The translations under genes were made by a program, and so were the position numbers. DNA of 35,567 nucleotides from a virus, in the IMG/VR virus record IMGVR_UViG_3300047195_000698, positions 1 through 35,567 of that record; one strand, 5' to 3'. Positions 6,300 to 13,842 of this stretch are shown piece by piece (the first letter of the stretch is position 1; every line of letters begins with the position of its first letter). Under the pieces are notes generated by a model that searched no databases, had not been told where the DNA came from, and was given only the letters and a program-made list of their open reading frames with translations.

Positions 6300-7252
6300 T
6301 CAGACAAATTGCTCCAGGGAAGGCAAGGGCAAAATTTAATGAAACGATGTGGGATAGTCCGAATTTTATTGGACAAGAAAAACTCGACGGAGAGAGGTTT
6401 TTACTTCATGCTTTCCCTGACGAAAATCGTTTTACGAGCAGGCATATATCTGTAAAAAATGGGCAATTTGTAGACAAAACTGAAAACATTCCACATTTAA
6501 AAAATATTTTTATTGACAAGCGCGTGGAATTTGATCTCCAAGGATGTATTTTTGACGGAGAAATTACTTATGGGAAAAATTCTATGAGTGTATCTAAGGT
6601 AATGGGTTCTCTTCCAAAAAAATCTATAGATCTACAAATTGAAAACGGGTGGGTTACGTATAACGCATTTGATATTTTACAAGATCGTGGGGTCGATATA
6701 ACTCAAAGGCCATATTCTTATAGAAGAAAAGCTTTACTAGATAAATTGTCACCGATTGACGATAAGTACTTTAAAATTGTTGAAGATGTTCAATATGATA
6801 AAAAGGGACTCTTTGAATCTATAATTGAATCTGGCGGCGAAGGAATAATTTTAAAGGACACGCGAGCAAAATATGGCGACGGCTGGTCGAAAGTGAAGCG
6901 ATCCGCGCAATGGGACGTAGTTATCTCGGGCTACAAAGATCCTAAAAAGATTACAAAGAAAACTTCTGGAGAGGAATCGACCTCAAAGTATTACGAAAAG
7001 GACTGGATTGGGGCAATTAGCTTTGGACAATACTTACCAGACGGACAATTTGCTGAATTTGGATTCTGTTCTGGTATAGACGAAGCTCTCCGTGAGAAAA
7101 TTTCGAACAATAAAGAGTTTTATATAGGAAAAGTAATAGAAATTACTGCACAAGAACGTTTGGCTTCAGGGCACTTCAGACACCCGCGTTTCTTAAGGTT
7201 CCGACCGGATAAAAATGCTGAAAGTTGCGTGTACCGAATAGGAGAGGTTTAA
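6296..7252 (+). CDS. ATP-dependent DNA ligase (318 aa)
   Basis: It seals nicks in duplex DNA via an enzyme-AMP intermediate. Motif I is EKLDGER with adenylated lysine K29; motif III is FDGEI near residue 82; motif IIIa YNAFDIL near 121; motif IV EGIILKD near 181; motif V WSKVKR near 197. The C-terminal OB fold ends in the RHPRFLRFRPDK motif usual in DNA ligases. It has no N-terminal DNA-binding domain, so it is a compact viral-type ligase. It starts with GTG in a GTGA overlap. Confidence 0.9.
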   Translation: MIRQIAPGKARAKFNETMWDSPNFIGQEKLDGERFLLHAFPDENRFTSRHISVKNGQFVDKTENIPHLKNIFIDKRVEFDLQGCIFDGEITYGKNSMSVSKVMGSLPKKSIDLQIENGWVTYNAFDILQDRGVDITQRPYSYRRKALLDKLSPIDDKYFKIVEDVQYDKKGLFESIIESGGEGIILKDTRAKYGDGWSKVKRSAQWDVVISGYKDPKKITKKTSGEESTSKYYEKDWIGAISFGQYLPDGQFAEFGFCSGIDEALREKISNNKEFYIGKVIEITAQERLASGHFRHPRFLRFRPDKNAESCVYRIGEV

Positions 7253-7254
7253 GC

Positions 7255-7455
7255 ATGGACAGGAATCTTTCAGGAATCTTTGTTCGAGTAAAGGGCGGGT
7301 CTGGTTACGAGAACAAGGACATAACTGACTGCACCGAGGAGCAAATAAGAACTCTTATGGATGGTAGATCTGCCGAGGAGCTAATTAATTGGATCTGTCG
7401 CCTTTGTGAGATATTCAAGGCTATGGGCGATGAGTGCGACATTGAGAGGGGGTAG
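7255..7455 (+). CDS. Hypothetical protein (66 aa)
   Basis: ATG 7255 is preferred to an upstream GTG at 7225 because GGAGAGGT (7241-7248) precedes it. The sequence has a strand-rich start (GIFVRVKGGSGY) and a helix with two cysteines (WICRLCEIF). Unknown function. Confidence 0.6.
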   Translation: MDRNLSGIFVRVKGGSGYENKDITDCTEEQIRTLMDGRSAEELINWICRLCEIFKAMGDECDIERG

Positions 7456-7475
7456 AATGATAAGGAGATATATCA

Positions 7476-7658
7476 ATGGCTTCATTTTGTAAAGATTGTT
7501 CAATAGCTATCTTTGGAGAGGATTTTAAAGAATTCGCTCACGGAGAAGTAGGTTTATTTTCCCAAGAACTTTGTGAAGGTTGCGGGTGGATTTGGGTTAA
7601 TTGGGAAGGTAGAAAGGTAGATGAAAATGGGAAGCCAAATTGGAGTGGGAGATCTTGA
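7476..7658 (+). CDS. Small zinc-ribbon protein (60 aa)
   Basis: CKDC at residues 5-8 and CEGCG near residue 34 form a two-knuckle zinc-ribbon pattern, followed by WIWVNWEGR. AAGGAGATAT precedes the ATG. Its stop abuts the ATG of the next zinc-ribbon gene. Confidence 0.65.
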   Translation: MASFCKDCSIAIFGEDFKEFAHGEVGLFSQELCEGCGWIWVNWEGRKVDENGKPNWSGRS

Positions 7659-7862
7659 ATGGGTTACTGTTCCTGTGGTCGATATTACATCTCCCCAGCA
7701 CCCACTTTCTGCGGAAAGTGTGGGAAGCCTATAACTGGTGGCTGCGCGGAGGGAGACAATTTTAGAGTTACGAGTCGAGTTCGTGACGTTATAGAGATCG
7801 GCGGGATGAGGATTGAGTTTCTGGATAGTCGAGATACGGGGAATGTGATGAGAGTGAGATAA
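7659..7862 (+). CDS. Small zinc-ribbon protein (67 aa)
   Basis: CSCGRYY and CGKCGKPI (residues 4-6 and 18-21) form a compact N-terminal zinc ribbon, followed by a strand-rich domain. It ends in a TAATG overlap with the next ORF. Function unknown. Confidence 0.65.
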   Translation: MGYCSCGRYYISPAPTFCGKCGKPITGGCAEGDNFRVTSRVRDVIEIGGMRIEFLDSRDTGNVMRVR

Positions 7863-8167
7863 TGGAAGAAGAATCTGTAACTTTTAATGATTTCGAAATT
7901 CGTTATCAAATGATTAGAGAGAAGTGTCCAGATATTGGAAATTGCGCATTTCGTGGATGTAAAAATCCACCCGATGATACTACATGTTCTTATCATAGGC
8001 TGCTTTTTGATCACTGGATGTATCAGATTAAGAGAGGAGGAATTGTAACAATGACCCCGCGAGGAAGGCGTATAGCATTTTCGCGGTGGGTAAATAAAAC
8101 AGGGAAAGAAGTTTGTGATTCGATTGTGTTAGATATGGCACAAGATCCAATAAATTGGGAGTGTTGA
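7862..8167 (+). CDS. Cysteine-containing hypothetical protein (101 aa)
   Basis: Cysteines and histidine in CPDIGNCAFRGCKNPP and TTCSYHRLLFDHW suggest a zinc site; the second half is basic (TPRGRRIAFSRW). Small nucleic-acid-binding protein is a guess. Unknown family. Confidence 0.6.
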   Translation: MEEESVTFNDFEIRYQMIREKCPDIGNCAFRGCKNPPDDTTCSYHRLLFDHWMYQIKRGGIVTMTPRGRRIAFSRWVNKTGKEVCDSIVLDMAQDPINWEC

Positions 8168-8169
8168 AG

Positions 8170-8352
8170 ATGAGAGATCTAGAACGTATAGATCGTATTT
8201 GTGACGATCTAAAGACCTTGTGGAAACTGCAACCAGACCAGCGTTTCGGACAAATCCTGGAGAACCATGTCTTTGGTTGCATGACATGTATATTTTTCAA
8301 AGAAGATGATGTAACTGAGCTACAATTAAAAAGGGCACTAGAAGGGCAATAG
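8170..8352 (+). CDS. Conserved small viral protein (60 aa)
   Basis: The pattern IDRICDDLKTLWKLQPDQRFGQILEN, then FFKEDDVTELQLKRAL (in pieces WKLQPDQRFGQILEN and EDDVTELQL), matches a common family of short phage proteins in which W..NPDLR.GQL precedes an EDD segment. The function of that family is unknown. The start is ATG 8170, not the TTG at 8155. Confidence 0.65.
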   Translation: MRDLERIDRICDDLKTLWKLQPDQRFGQILENHVFGCMTCIFFKEDDVTELQLKRALEGQ

Positions 8353-8366
8353 AAAAGTATTTAACC
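8351..8366 (+). promoter_or_regulatory. TATA-like promoter for nrdG-nrdD
   Basis: AGAAAAGTATTTAACC lies at the end of the previous gene. The ATG of nrdG is 60 bases further on, with AGGGATAGG in between, so the message would carry a short leader. It is the only promoter candidate seen before the nucleotide-reductase genes. Confidence 0.5.
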
Positions 8367-8420
8367 CTTGAGAACTAAGTAGTAGCTTGCCCGGATTGAT
8401 AGGGATAGGTAGCGGTTTTT

Positions 8421-8840
8421 ATGATTTTTAGGTGCGCGGGGATTGCGGATTCGATGAATGATGGGAGAGGTGCGGCGCTCGACATTTTTTTTCAGGGCTG
8501 TTCTATTGGGTGTAAAGGGTGTCATAACCCCGAACTGCAAGATAAGGATGGAGGATTTGAATTAGATACAGATGAAATAATAGAACATCTTGATAAACAC
8601 AAGGGTTTTTATGAGTCAATAGTGTTTTTAGGAGGAGAGCCGCTCAATCAGAGAGAAGTTGTAATAGATATTATAAATCGTGTGGACTTATATAAAGTTT
8701 TGTATACTGGTTACTTATATAAAGATATTCCTAATGAAATTCGGTCTGTTATGAATATGATAGTAGATGGACCTTATATAGAAGAATTGAAGACAGATGG
8801 ATTTCCGGCGAGCGAGAATCAGAGAATATATTACTTATAG
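8421..8840 (+). CDS. nrdG: Anaerobic ribonucleotide reductase activating protein
   Basis: This radical SAM enzyme makes the glycyl radical on NrdD. The [4Fe-4S] motif is CSIGCKGCHNP (C27, C31, C34), preceded by the usual GRGAALDIFFQG, and the SAM-binding GGEP motif lies near residue 74. At 139 aa it is slightly short, as phage NrdG proteins often are. It lies eight bases upstream of nrdD, the standard operon order reversed from many bacteria. Confidence 0.92.
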   Translation: MIFRCAGIADSMNDGRGAALDIFFQGCSIGCKGCHNPELQDKDGGFELDTDEIIEHLDKHKGFYESIVFLGGEPLNQREVVIDIINRVDLYKVLYTGYLYKDIPNEIRSVMNMIVDGPYIEELKTDGFPASENQRIYYL

Positions 8841-8848
8841 GTGATTTT

Positions 8849-10729
8849 ATGTTAATCGAAACAACTTTTAGTGAAGATTATGACAATCTTTATAACAAAT
8901 TTAATCAAAATGAGCATGGCAAAAAGCTTTTGGACATTGACGGAATTTCCCGAAGATGTTTAGATGTAGGTTCTATGTCCCACGCCTATTTTACCCAAAA
9001 TCTTTCAAACGTGACTATAGATAATAATGCAAACGCGGATGAAGGTATATCTCCTAATAATTATGGAAGTGAAATTGTCCGAGGAATTCAAAAATTGGAA
9101 GGATATTATTTAATTCATAGGTATGCGACAAAGAGGTTTGATTTAAAGAGGGCGAATGAACTCTTGCGTTCTATTTGGTTAGGTGATGTTTATTTCCATG
9201 ATAGTAGCGGAATCGGAGTGCAGCAGCCATATTGTTTTGCGGCAAGCACAACTATGATTATGTTAGAGGGCAGACCTTATGGGAATTTACATAGTTTACC
9301 CCCAAAACATAGCGAATCATTTATTGGACAGTGTATTGAGTTTACGATGGATTTATCTCAGGCGTTTGTAGGCGCAATAGCTCTTGGAGATTTTTTTGTA
9401 AACTTTGCTTGGTACTCTAAAAAGGAAAATTTATCAGATAAAACTATACAAAACGAGTTACAAAAATTTGTACATGTCGTTAATAATTCTTTTCGCGTAG
9501 GCGGACAATCTCCATTTACAAATCTTAGTCTTTTTGATAGACCAAATCTTGAAAAAGTTTTCGAACATCATTTATATCCTGATGGGTCAAAACCCGATTT
9601 TGATTATATTGTTCATATACAAAAAATATTTGCAGAGTGGTTCGCAAAAGGAGACCCCGCTAGTGGTTTTCCGTACCGCTTTCCAATTGTAACAATAAAT
9701 TTATTAACTGATTTAAATAAAAATATAGTTGACAAGGATTTCCTAGATTTTATTTCAAGAGTTAATCTAGAGAGGGGTTGTTTCAACATTTATGTAAATT
9801 CTGGTGAGAAGGTGGCCAGCTGTTGCAGGCTTATAAATGACTCTTCTCGAATGAATTTTAAATCGGATACTCTAGGAAATGGTGGAGTTCAAATTGGTTC
9901 TCATAGAGTTGTTACCCTTAATTTACCTAGAATAGCTCTAAGATCAAAAGGGGATTTAAAGAAGTTCTACTCAGAATTAGATACTATACTCGAAACTTCT
10001 CGGGATCTACTCCAAATCCACCGAGAAGAAATCCTACGGAGAAGAGTTGAGCGAGGATTTTTAAAATTCTTTGAGCCTCTTAAATGGTTTTCGCTTAAAC
10101 ATCTGTTCTCCACTGTAGGCATAATAGGAGTTAGTGAAATGAATAAGTTAATGGGGTTTGATATAACATCTGAAGATGGAACTCAATTTACTCTTGATGT
10201 TCTTAATTATATCGAAGATTTTGCTAAAAAGACAAGTATTGAAACTAAACATAGCTTTAACGTAGAGGAAATTCCAGGAGAATCGGTTGCGTCCAAACTT
10301 TGTCAGAAGGATAAGGTTATTTTCGGGGAAGATAAAGTTCCGTTTGAATTATATTCTAATCAGTATATACCTCTAATTGAGAATGTTTCCTTACCCGAAA
10401 GAATAATTACTACAGGAAAATTTATGGAGATTCTTTCTGGCGGAGGTATTTTACATCTGAATGTGGCGGAACAAATTAAAGATTCCACTATTATGAAACA
10501 TTTAATTGAGTATTCTGTTCAGAACGGGATATCACATATGGCCGTGAACTACGGTTTTGGTACTTGTAAAAACAGCCACACAACTATATGTGGAAATTCA
10601 CCAAAATGCTCGATTTGTGGAGAAGATATTGACGATTATGTTACAAGAATTATTGGATATTTCAGCAAAGTATCAAATTGGAGTAAAACGAGAAGACAAT
10701 TTGAGTTTCCCAAGAGGGTCTTCCAATGA
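8849..10729 (+). CDS. nrdD: Anaerobic ribonucleoside-triphosphate reductase, catalytic subunit
   Basis: It reduces NTPs to dNTPs with a glycyl radical, strictly without oxygen. The C-terminal radical loop is RIIGYF with Gly603; the four-cysteine zinc site that precedes it is C573, C581, C587, C590 (TICGNSPKCSICGED). Cysteines of the active site lie in CFAAST (near 132) and in ERGCFNIYVNSG (near 311). The 626 residues begin directly with the catalytic domain: no ATP-cone is seen, so dATP feedback control may be missing, as in other viral reductases. AGGTGAT precedes the start. It ends in an ATGA overlap. Confidence 0.93.
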   Translation: MLIETTFSEDYDNLYNKFNQNEHGKKLLDIDGISRRCLDVGSMSHAYFTQNLSNVTIDNNANADEGISPNNYGSEIVRGIQKLEGYYLIHRYATKRFDLKRANELLRSIWLGDVYFHDSSGIGVQQPYCFAASTTMIMLEGRPYGNLHSLPPKHSESFIGQCIEFTMDLSQAFVGAIALGDFFVNFAWYSKKENLSDKTIQNELQKFVHVVNNSFRVGGQSPFTNLSLFDRPNLEKVFEHHLYPDGSKPDFDYIVHIQKIFAEWFAKGDPASGFPYRFPIVTINLLTDLNKNIVDKDFLDFISRVNLERGCFNIYVNSGEKVASCCRLINDSSRMNFKSDTLGNGGVQIGSHRVVTLNLPRIALRSKGDLKKFYSELDTILETSRDLLQIHREEILRRRVERGFLKFFEPLKWFSLKHLFSTVGIIGVSEMNKLMGFDITSEDGTQFTLDVLNYIEDFAKKTSIETKHSFNVEEIPGESVASKLCQKDKVIFGEDKVPFELYSNQYIPLIENVSLPERIITTGKFMEILSGGGILHLNVAEQIKDSTIMKHLIEYSVQNGISHMAVNYGFGTCKNSHTTICGNSPKCSICGEDIDDYVTRIIGYFSKVSNWSKTRRQFEFPKRVFQ

Positions 10730-11076
10730 CCTCCCCTTATGCCCTCTCTTTATTGGAGAGAATAAAAAAGAAGAACAAAAAGAAGCCCGTAACAGTAGAA
10801 CTTATGATAGAGAGAAAAACCTATCGTGCTTCCGGAAAGATCGCAAATGCAATCAAAGAACTCCGAGCGCAAGGTTTAATTAGTTATAGAACCATACAAG
10901 ATCACGGTAGATATGCTACCGAGATCGTGTTTGACGGAGCGATTAAACACGATAGGGCTCCTAGGAAGCTAGGAAAAGACGAGGGCGGCGAAGACTCAGA
11001 GTCTAAGGGGACTAAAGAATTTTCAAAGCCTACCCGTAAATATCAAAAGAGAAAAGTGCGGAGGAGTGCGATCTGA
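10726..11076 (+). CDS. Basic protein, possible winged helix (116 aa)
   Basis: Residues 20-70 (PVTVELMIERKTYRASGKIANAIKEL, then LISYRTIQDHGRYATEIVF) have the helix-turn-helix-wing pattern of a DNA-binding domain; the last 40 residues are a highly basic tail (RKYQKRKVRRSAI). DNA binding is likely, target unknown. ATGA overlap with nrdD. Confidence 0.55.
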   Translation: MTSPYALSLLERIKKKNKKKPVTVELMIERKTYRASGKIANAIKELRAQGLISYRTIQDHGRYATEIVFDGAIKHDRAPRKLGKDEGGEDSESKGTKEFSKPTRKYQKRKVRRSAI

Positions 11077-11366
11077 AATATCGGTGTCCAATATGCAAAA
11101 GTTATATGGTTGGGGCCTTTGGTGTAGTAATGACTGATTATTTTACCTCAGTATTTTTGCAATGCGAGTGTGGAGAGGTATTTGATGAAATACTTAAGGT
11201 TGACACAATCATGATCACTATAAGAGACCTCGCAACACAATCTACTCAACAAATTGTGCAGAGAATAATGGCAGGAGAGACGGGCGAAGAACCTAAGACT
11301 ACCCTAGAATCTCTTTGGAAAGAATTTCAAGAAGAGAAGACCAAAATTGAAAAAGATAAGGAATGA
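11073..11366 (+). CDS. Zinc-ribbon protein, probable CTG start (97 aa)
   Basis: The first ATG (11106) would leave out CPICK, the first knuckle of an otherwise complete zinc ribbon (CPIC near residue 5, CECGE near residue 36). Reading from CTG 11073 gives an N-terminus KYRCPICKSYM, preceded by GGAGGAGTG (11060-11068) and overlapping the upstream stop as CTGA, like the ATGA/GTGA/TTGA junctions elsewhere here. The C-terminal half is helical. If CTG is not used the product is 86 aa from 11106. Confidence 0.55.
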   Translation: MKYRCPICKSYMVGAFGVVMTDYFTSVFLQCECGEVFDEILKVDTIMITIRDLATQSTQQIVQRIMAGETGEEPKTTLESLWKEFQEEKTKIEKDKE

Positions 11367-11372
11367 TTAAAT

Positions 11373-11786
11373 ATGCCTAACATGGAATTCAAGTGGGACA
11401 TCTCGAGAGATGTTACTGAATACGATCCGATCTTAGAAAACCACAGAGTCTTAATAAAGGCCGACGGAGTTTTAACCCGATGCGAACTACCGTTTGAGTA
11501 TCTAGAAGGTTATCCAAAGATTTTCAAAGAAAATGGGATTTTGTATATCATGGATAAGCAGACTTATTCCTGCGAGGTCTTCACAGAAACCAACTATGTC
11601 ACATATCATCTTAAGGTTTGTGAAGGGGTTCCGACCTTCGAAAAGTCCATTTCTATTACAGATATGGAGAATATAATGGATATTGTAGCTATTGCTGGCA
11701 ACAGGCTTCACAAGATCAATCGGAAGCTTAAAGAAAAGGAAGAAGCTTTTGAACGCGAGGTAGATATTTTAACCTACAGGATTTAA
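11373..11786 (+). CDS. Hypothetical protein (137 aa)
   Basis: It has a strand-rich N-terminal two thirds (HRVLIKADGVLTRCELPFEY, then ILYIMDKQ) and a C-terminal coiled coil (HKINRKLKEKEEAFEREVDIL). No family recognised. Confidence 0.65.
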   Translation: MPNMEFKWDISRDVTEYDPILENHRVLIKADGVLTRCELPFEYLEGYPKIFKENGILYIMDKQTYSCEVFTETNYVTYHLKVCEGVPTFEKSISITDMENIMDIVAIAGNRLHKINRKLKEKEEAFEREVDILTYRI

Positions 11787-11788
11787 AT

Positions 11789-11953
11789 ATGAGACTCTGC
11801 TCCAAAATCGATTGCCCTGAAAGAGAAGGAAAGGGCTATAAATGCGCGGTGCCCGTTTCTAAGTGTAGAGGAGAATATACGGAGACTATGTTTAGAAGCT
11901 CGGGCGTTAGTGAAAAAGATATCCAGGAAATGAGAGAGTGTAGAGTGATTTGA
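11789..11953 (+). CDS. Small cysteine-rich protein (54 aa)
   Basis: The reading frame MRLCSKIDCPEREGKGYKC continues to RGEYTETMFRSSGV and ends MRECRVI. Five cysteines in 54 residues and tight spacing to both neighbours support it as a real gene despite its length. A metal site is likely; unknown function. Confidence 0.5.
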   Translation: MRLCSKIDCPEREGKGYKCAVPVSKCRGEYTETMFRSSGVSEKDIQEMRECRVI

Positions 11954-11954
11954 A

Positions 11955-12443
11955 ATGGAGAAGGTATTTGAAATAGGGGATAAAGTAGAGATTCGTAAAA
12001 TTAAAGAATTATTATCAGGATTAGTAGATAATCAAGGATCGCAGTCCGATAATATGGGGATAGCTATCAATAACATGGAAAAGACCATCGCGCGGCTATT
12101 TGCCATCGAGTCTTGCGGGCTAGAGCAAATACCTGCCATTGTGGAGAAACTATTTGCTATCGAGAAGCGACAAGATAAGCAATCCACAACTAATGAACTG
12201 ATCGTGGATAAACTAGAAGAATTCATGAAGAGACAAGATGCTCAAAAGAAGCGAATGGATTTTATAGAAGCCATTCAGAAAGGCGAAATACCTGAAGATA
12301 AAACAATGAATAATCCTATCCAGATTTATATTAGTCGAGGAGATGTATCTCATCAGAAAAAGGTTGATGATCCCATAGACGGCATGAAGTTTGCTAAGAA
12401 GGTGTTGGACAGCATGAGAAACAAGGGAGATTTAAAAGAATGA
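11955..12443 (+). CDS. Coiled-coil protein (162 aa)
   Basis: Residues 10-110 are almost entirely amphipathic helix with an internal repeat (ARLFAIESCGLEQIPAIV, then EKLFAIEKRQDKQ), suggesting an elongated coiled coil. The remainder is polar. No family recognised. Its stop overlaps an ATG that opens an 11-codon frame (12440-12475) directly before the next gene, probably not meaningful. Confidence 0.6.
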   Translation: MEKVFEIGDKVEIRKIKELLSGLVDNQGSQSDNMGIAINNMEKTIARLFAIESCGLEQIPAIVEKLFAIEKRQDKQSTTNELIVDKLEEFMKRQDAQKKRMDFIEAIQKGEIPEDKTMNNPIQIYISRGDVSHQKKVDDPIDGMKFAKKVLDSMRNKGDLKE

Positions 12444-12475
12444 AAGTTGTGTATAATTACATCCCGCGGAGGTAA

Positions 12476-12742
12476 ATGTTAGATCTCCTTATTGCCGATA
12501 TTCTCACTAAACCCATCTTTTATTTTACCATGATTTTGTCTGTTTCTGGAGCGCACTTAACCTCAGGAACATCTCAAAGGTTGCGTGGTATCGGTTTTGC
12601 GGTTTGGATTATTTCCAATGGATTAATAATGATAGATTATTATATTAATCAGAATTATCCCATGACGCTAACTTTTTTAATTTATCAGGGATATAATATC
12701 CGCGGAGTTTTTAATAATCTCCCCTGGTTGAAATTTTGGTAG
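12476..12742 (+). CDS. Small membrane protein (88 aa)
   Basis: There are three hydrophobic segments: about residues 12-30 (IFYFTMILSVSGAHL), 38-53 (IGFAVWIISNGLIMI) and 60-75 (TLTFLIYQGYNI). The layout GIGFAVWIISNGLIMIDYY followed by IRGVFNN resembles small phage membrane proteins of unknown role. GGAGG precedes the start. Confidence 0.65.
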   Translation: MLDLLIADILTKPIFYFTMILSVSGAHLTSGTSQRLRGIGFAVWIISNGLIMIDYYINQNYPMTLTFLIYQGYNIRGVFNNLPWLKFW

Positions 12743-12763
12743 GTATAGGTCCGCAGAGCTATA

Positions 12764-12780
12764 CCGCCAAGTTTTTATAG
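12764..12780 (+). promoter_or_regulatory. Archaeal TATA-box promoter (leaderless)
   Basis: CCGCCAAGTTTTTATAG differs by one base from 5562-5578. The TATA centre is about 27 bases before the ATG at 12802, so the transcript probably begins at or next to the start codon. Confidence 0.7.
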
Positions 12781-12801
12781 TTTTAAAACATAGTGGTTAG
12801 T

Positions 12802-12969
12802 ATGTCAGTAGCCTTTAGAGCAAAGCCTATACAAGCAATTTGTAGTAATTGCGAAAAATGGAGAGAAAATTATGATTATGAAAATACTGGAACCTGTAGG
12901 CTTACTGGGGATTCACATTTTATAACCATAGATGTGATGTGTCGGAGGAGAAATGATCGACTATATTAA
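12802..12969 (+). CDS. Small zinc-binding-type protein (55 aa)
   Basis: The frame encodes MSVAFRAKPIQAICSNCEKW, then GTCRLTG and VMCRRRNDRLY: a CxxC pair at residues 14-17 and two further cysteines, a pattern typical of small viral zinc proteins. It directly follows a strong leaderless promoter and overlaps the next gene by 17 bases. Function unknown. Confidence 0.6.
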   Translation: MSVAFRAKPIQAICSNCEKWRENYDYENTGTCRLTGDSHFITIDVMCRRRNDRLY

Positions 12970-13594
12970 ACCCGATTGGTGTAGGCTTGGAATTCCAAGC
13001 GAGAAGTTAAAAATCTTTGACTTCGAAGCAGAAAAAATAAATGTCAAGGGTATAATGGAGGTTAACAAGCAAAGATATGTTGATGAATATGATATCATCT
13101 CTCAAATATTAAAACTTACTCTCCAAGTTTATGGTGATAATTCGAAGCAGTATAAATATGTTAAATACAATTTTGATATTCCAAGACCTCCGATGCTTGA
13201 TGAATCTTTGAGAAACCATGAGGATAGAAAGAAGAAGATGTTAGAAGAAGAGAAAAAGACACTAAAAGCCAAAGAAAATCAAAAGGAACAATCAAAGCAC
13301 CTTTTGGAAGCAACAATTTATCTCCTAGATCATGGTAAGACTTTTGGTGTCGATTTTACTGAAGAAAATGCTGTTTGTGAAGCTAACGCGATTGCTTGGG
13401 ATTTGGAGATTGAGAAGATTGTATGTGAAATAAAGAAAACGGGGCAGGCTATTCCCTTTGGCGGAGACGATGAATGTATCGATTGTAGTGGCTGGGATGG
13501 AGAATCGCGCAGATGTCAATGTGGAAACCGTAGAGTGAGTTGGGAATTTGAAGGAAACTTTAAAAAGCCCTGGGTAAGAGCGGAGGCGTGGTAA
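12953..13594 (+). CDS. Hypothetical protein, C-terminal zinc motif (213 aa)
   Basis: A charged helical middle (RKKKMLEEEKKTLKAKENQK, near residues 83-110) separates an N-terminal domain from a C-terminal one with four cysteines (ECIDCSGWDGESRRCQCGN). GGAGGAGAA precedes the ATG. No family recognised. Confidence 0.65.
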   Translation: MIDYIKPDWCRLGIPSEKLKIFDFEAEKINVKGIMEVNKQRYVDEYDIISQILKLTLQVYGDNSKQYKYVKYNFDIPRPPMLDESLRNHEDRKKKMLEEEKKTLKAKENQKEQSKHLLEATIYLLDHGKTFGVDFTEENAVCEANAIAWDLEIEKIVCEIKKTGQAIPFGGDDECIDCSGWDGESRRCQCGNRRVSWEFEGNFKKPWVRAEAW

Positions 13595-13599
13595 GTAAC

Positions 13600-13842
13600 A
13601 TGGATACTTTTGCTGTTTATAAAGACGGTCTTGTAGAAGAGATAGTTTCAGGAGAAATTGGAGATCTGCTTTACCAGATGGAAACCGATTATTCTCCTAG
13701 AAAAGGTATCTTTTGGAAGCCTCTAGGGTTTACTTTATCTGATGGTCGAAAAGTAATACGATTGGGAGATTATGATGAATATATAAAAATAGAACAAGAA
13801 ATAGAAGAATTTGTTAAGGAAAATCAAGTCTTGGAGAAGTAA
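13600..13842 (+). CDS. Hypothetical protein (80 aa)
   Basis: The start is placed at ATG 13600; a GTG at 13588 is in frame but lies too close to GGAGG (13582-13586). Short strand-rich protein (TFAVYKDGLVEEIVSGEIG) with an acidic C-terminal helix. The stop overlaps the helicase ATG as TAATG. Confidence 0.55.
   Translation: MDTFAVYKDGLVEEIVSGEIGDLLYQMETDYSPRKGIFWKPLGFTLSDGRKVIRLGDYDEYIKIEQEIEEFVKENQVLEK

Noticed and set aside
12440-12475. 11-codon ORF between two genes
   Set aside because: The frame is too short to support and probably reflects the ATGA junction and a GGAGG ribosome-binding site.
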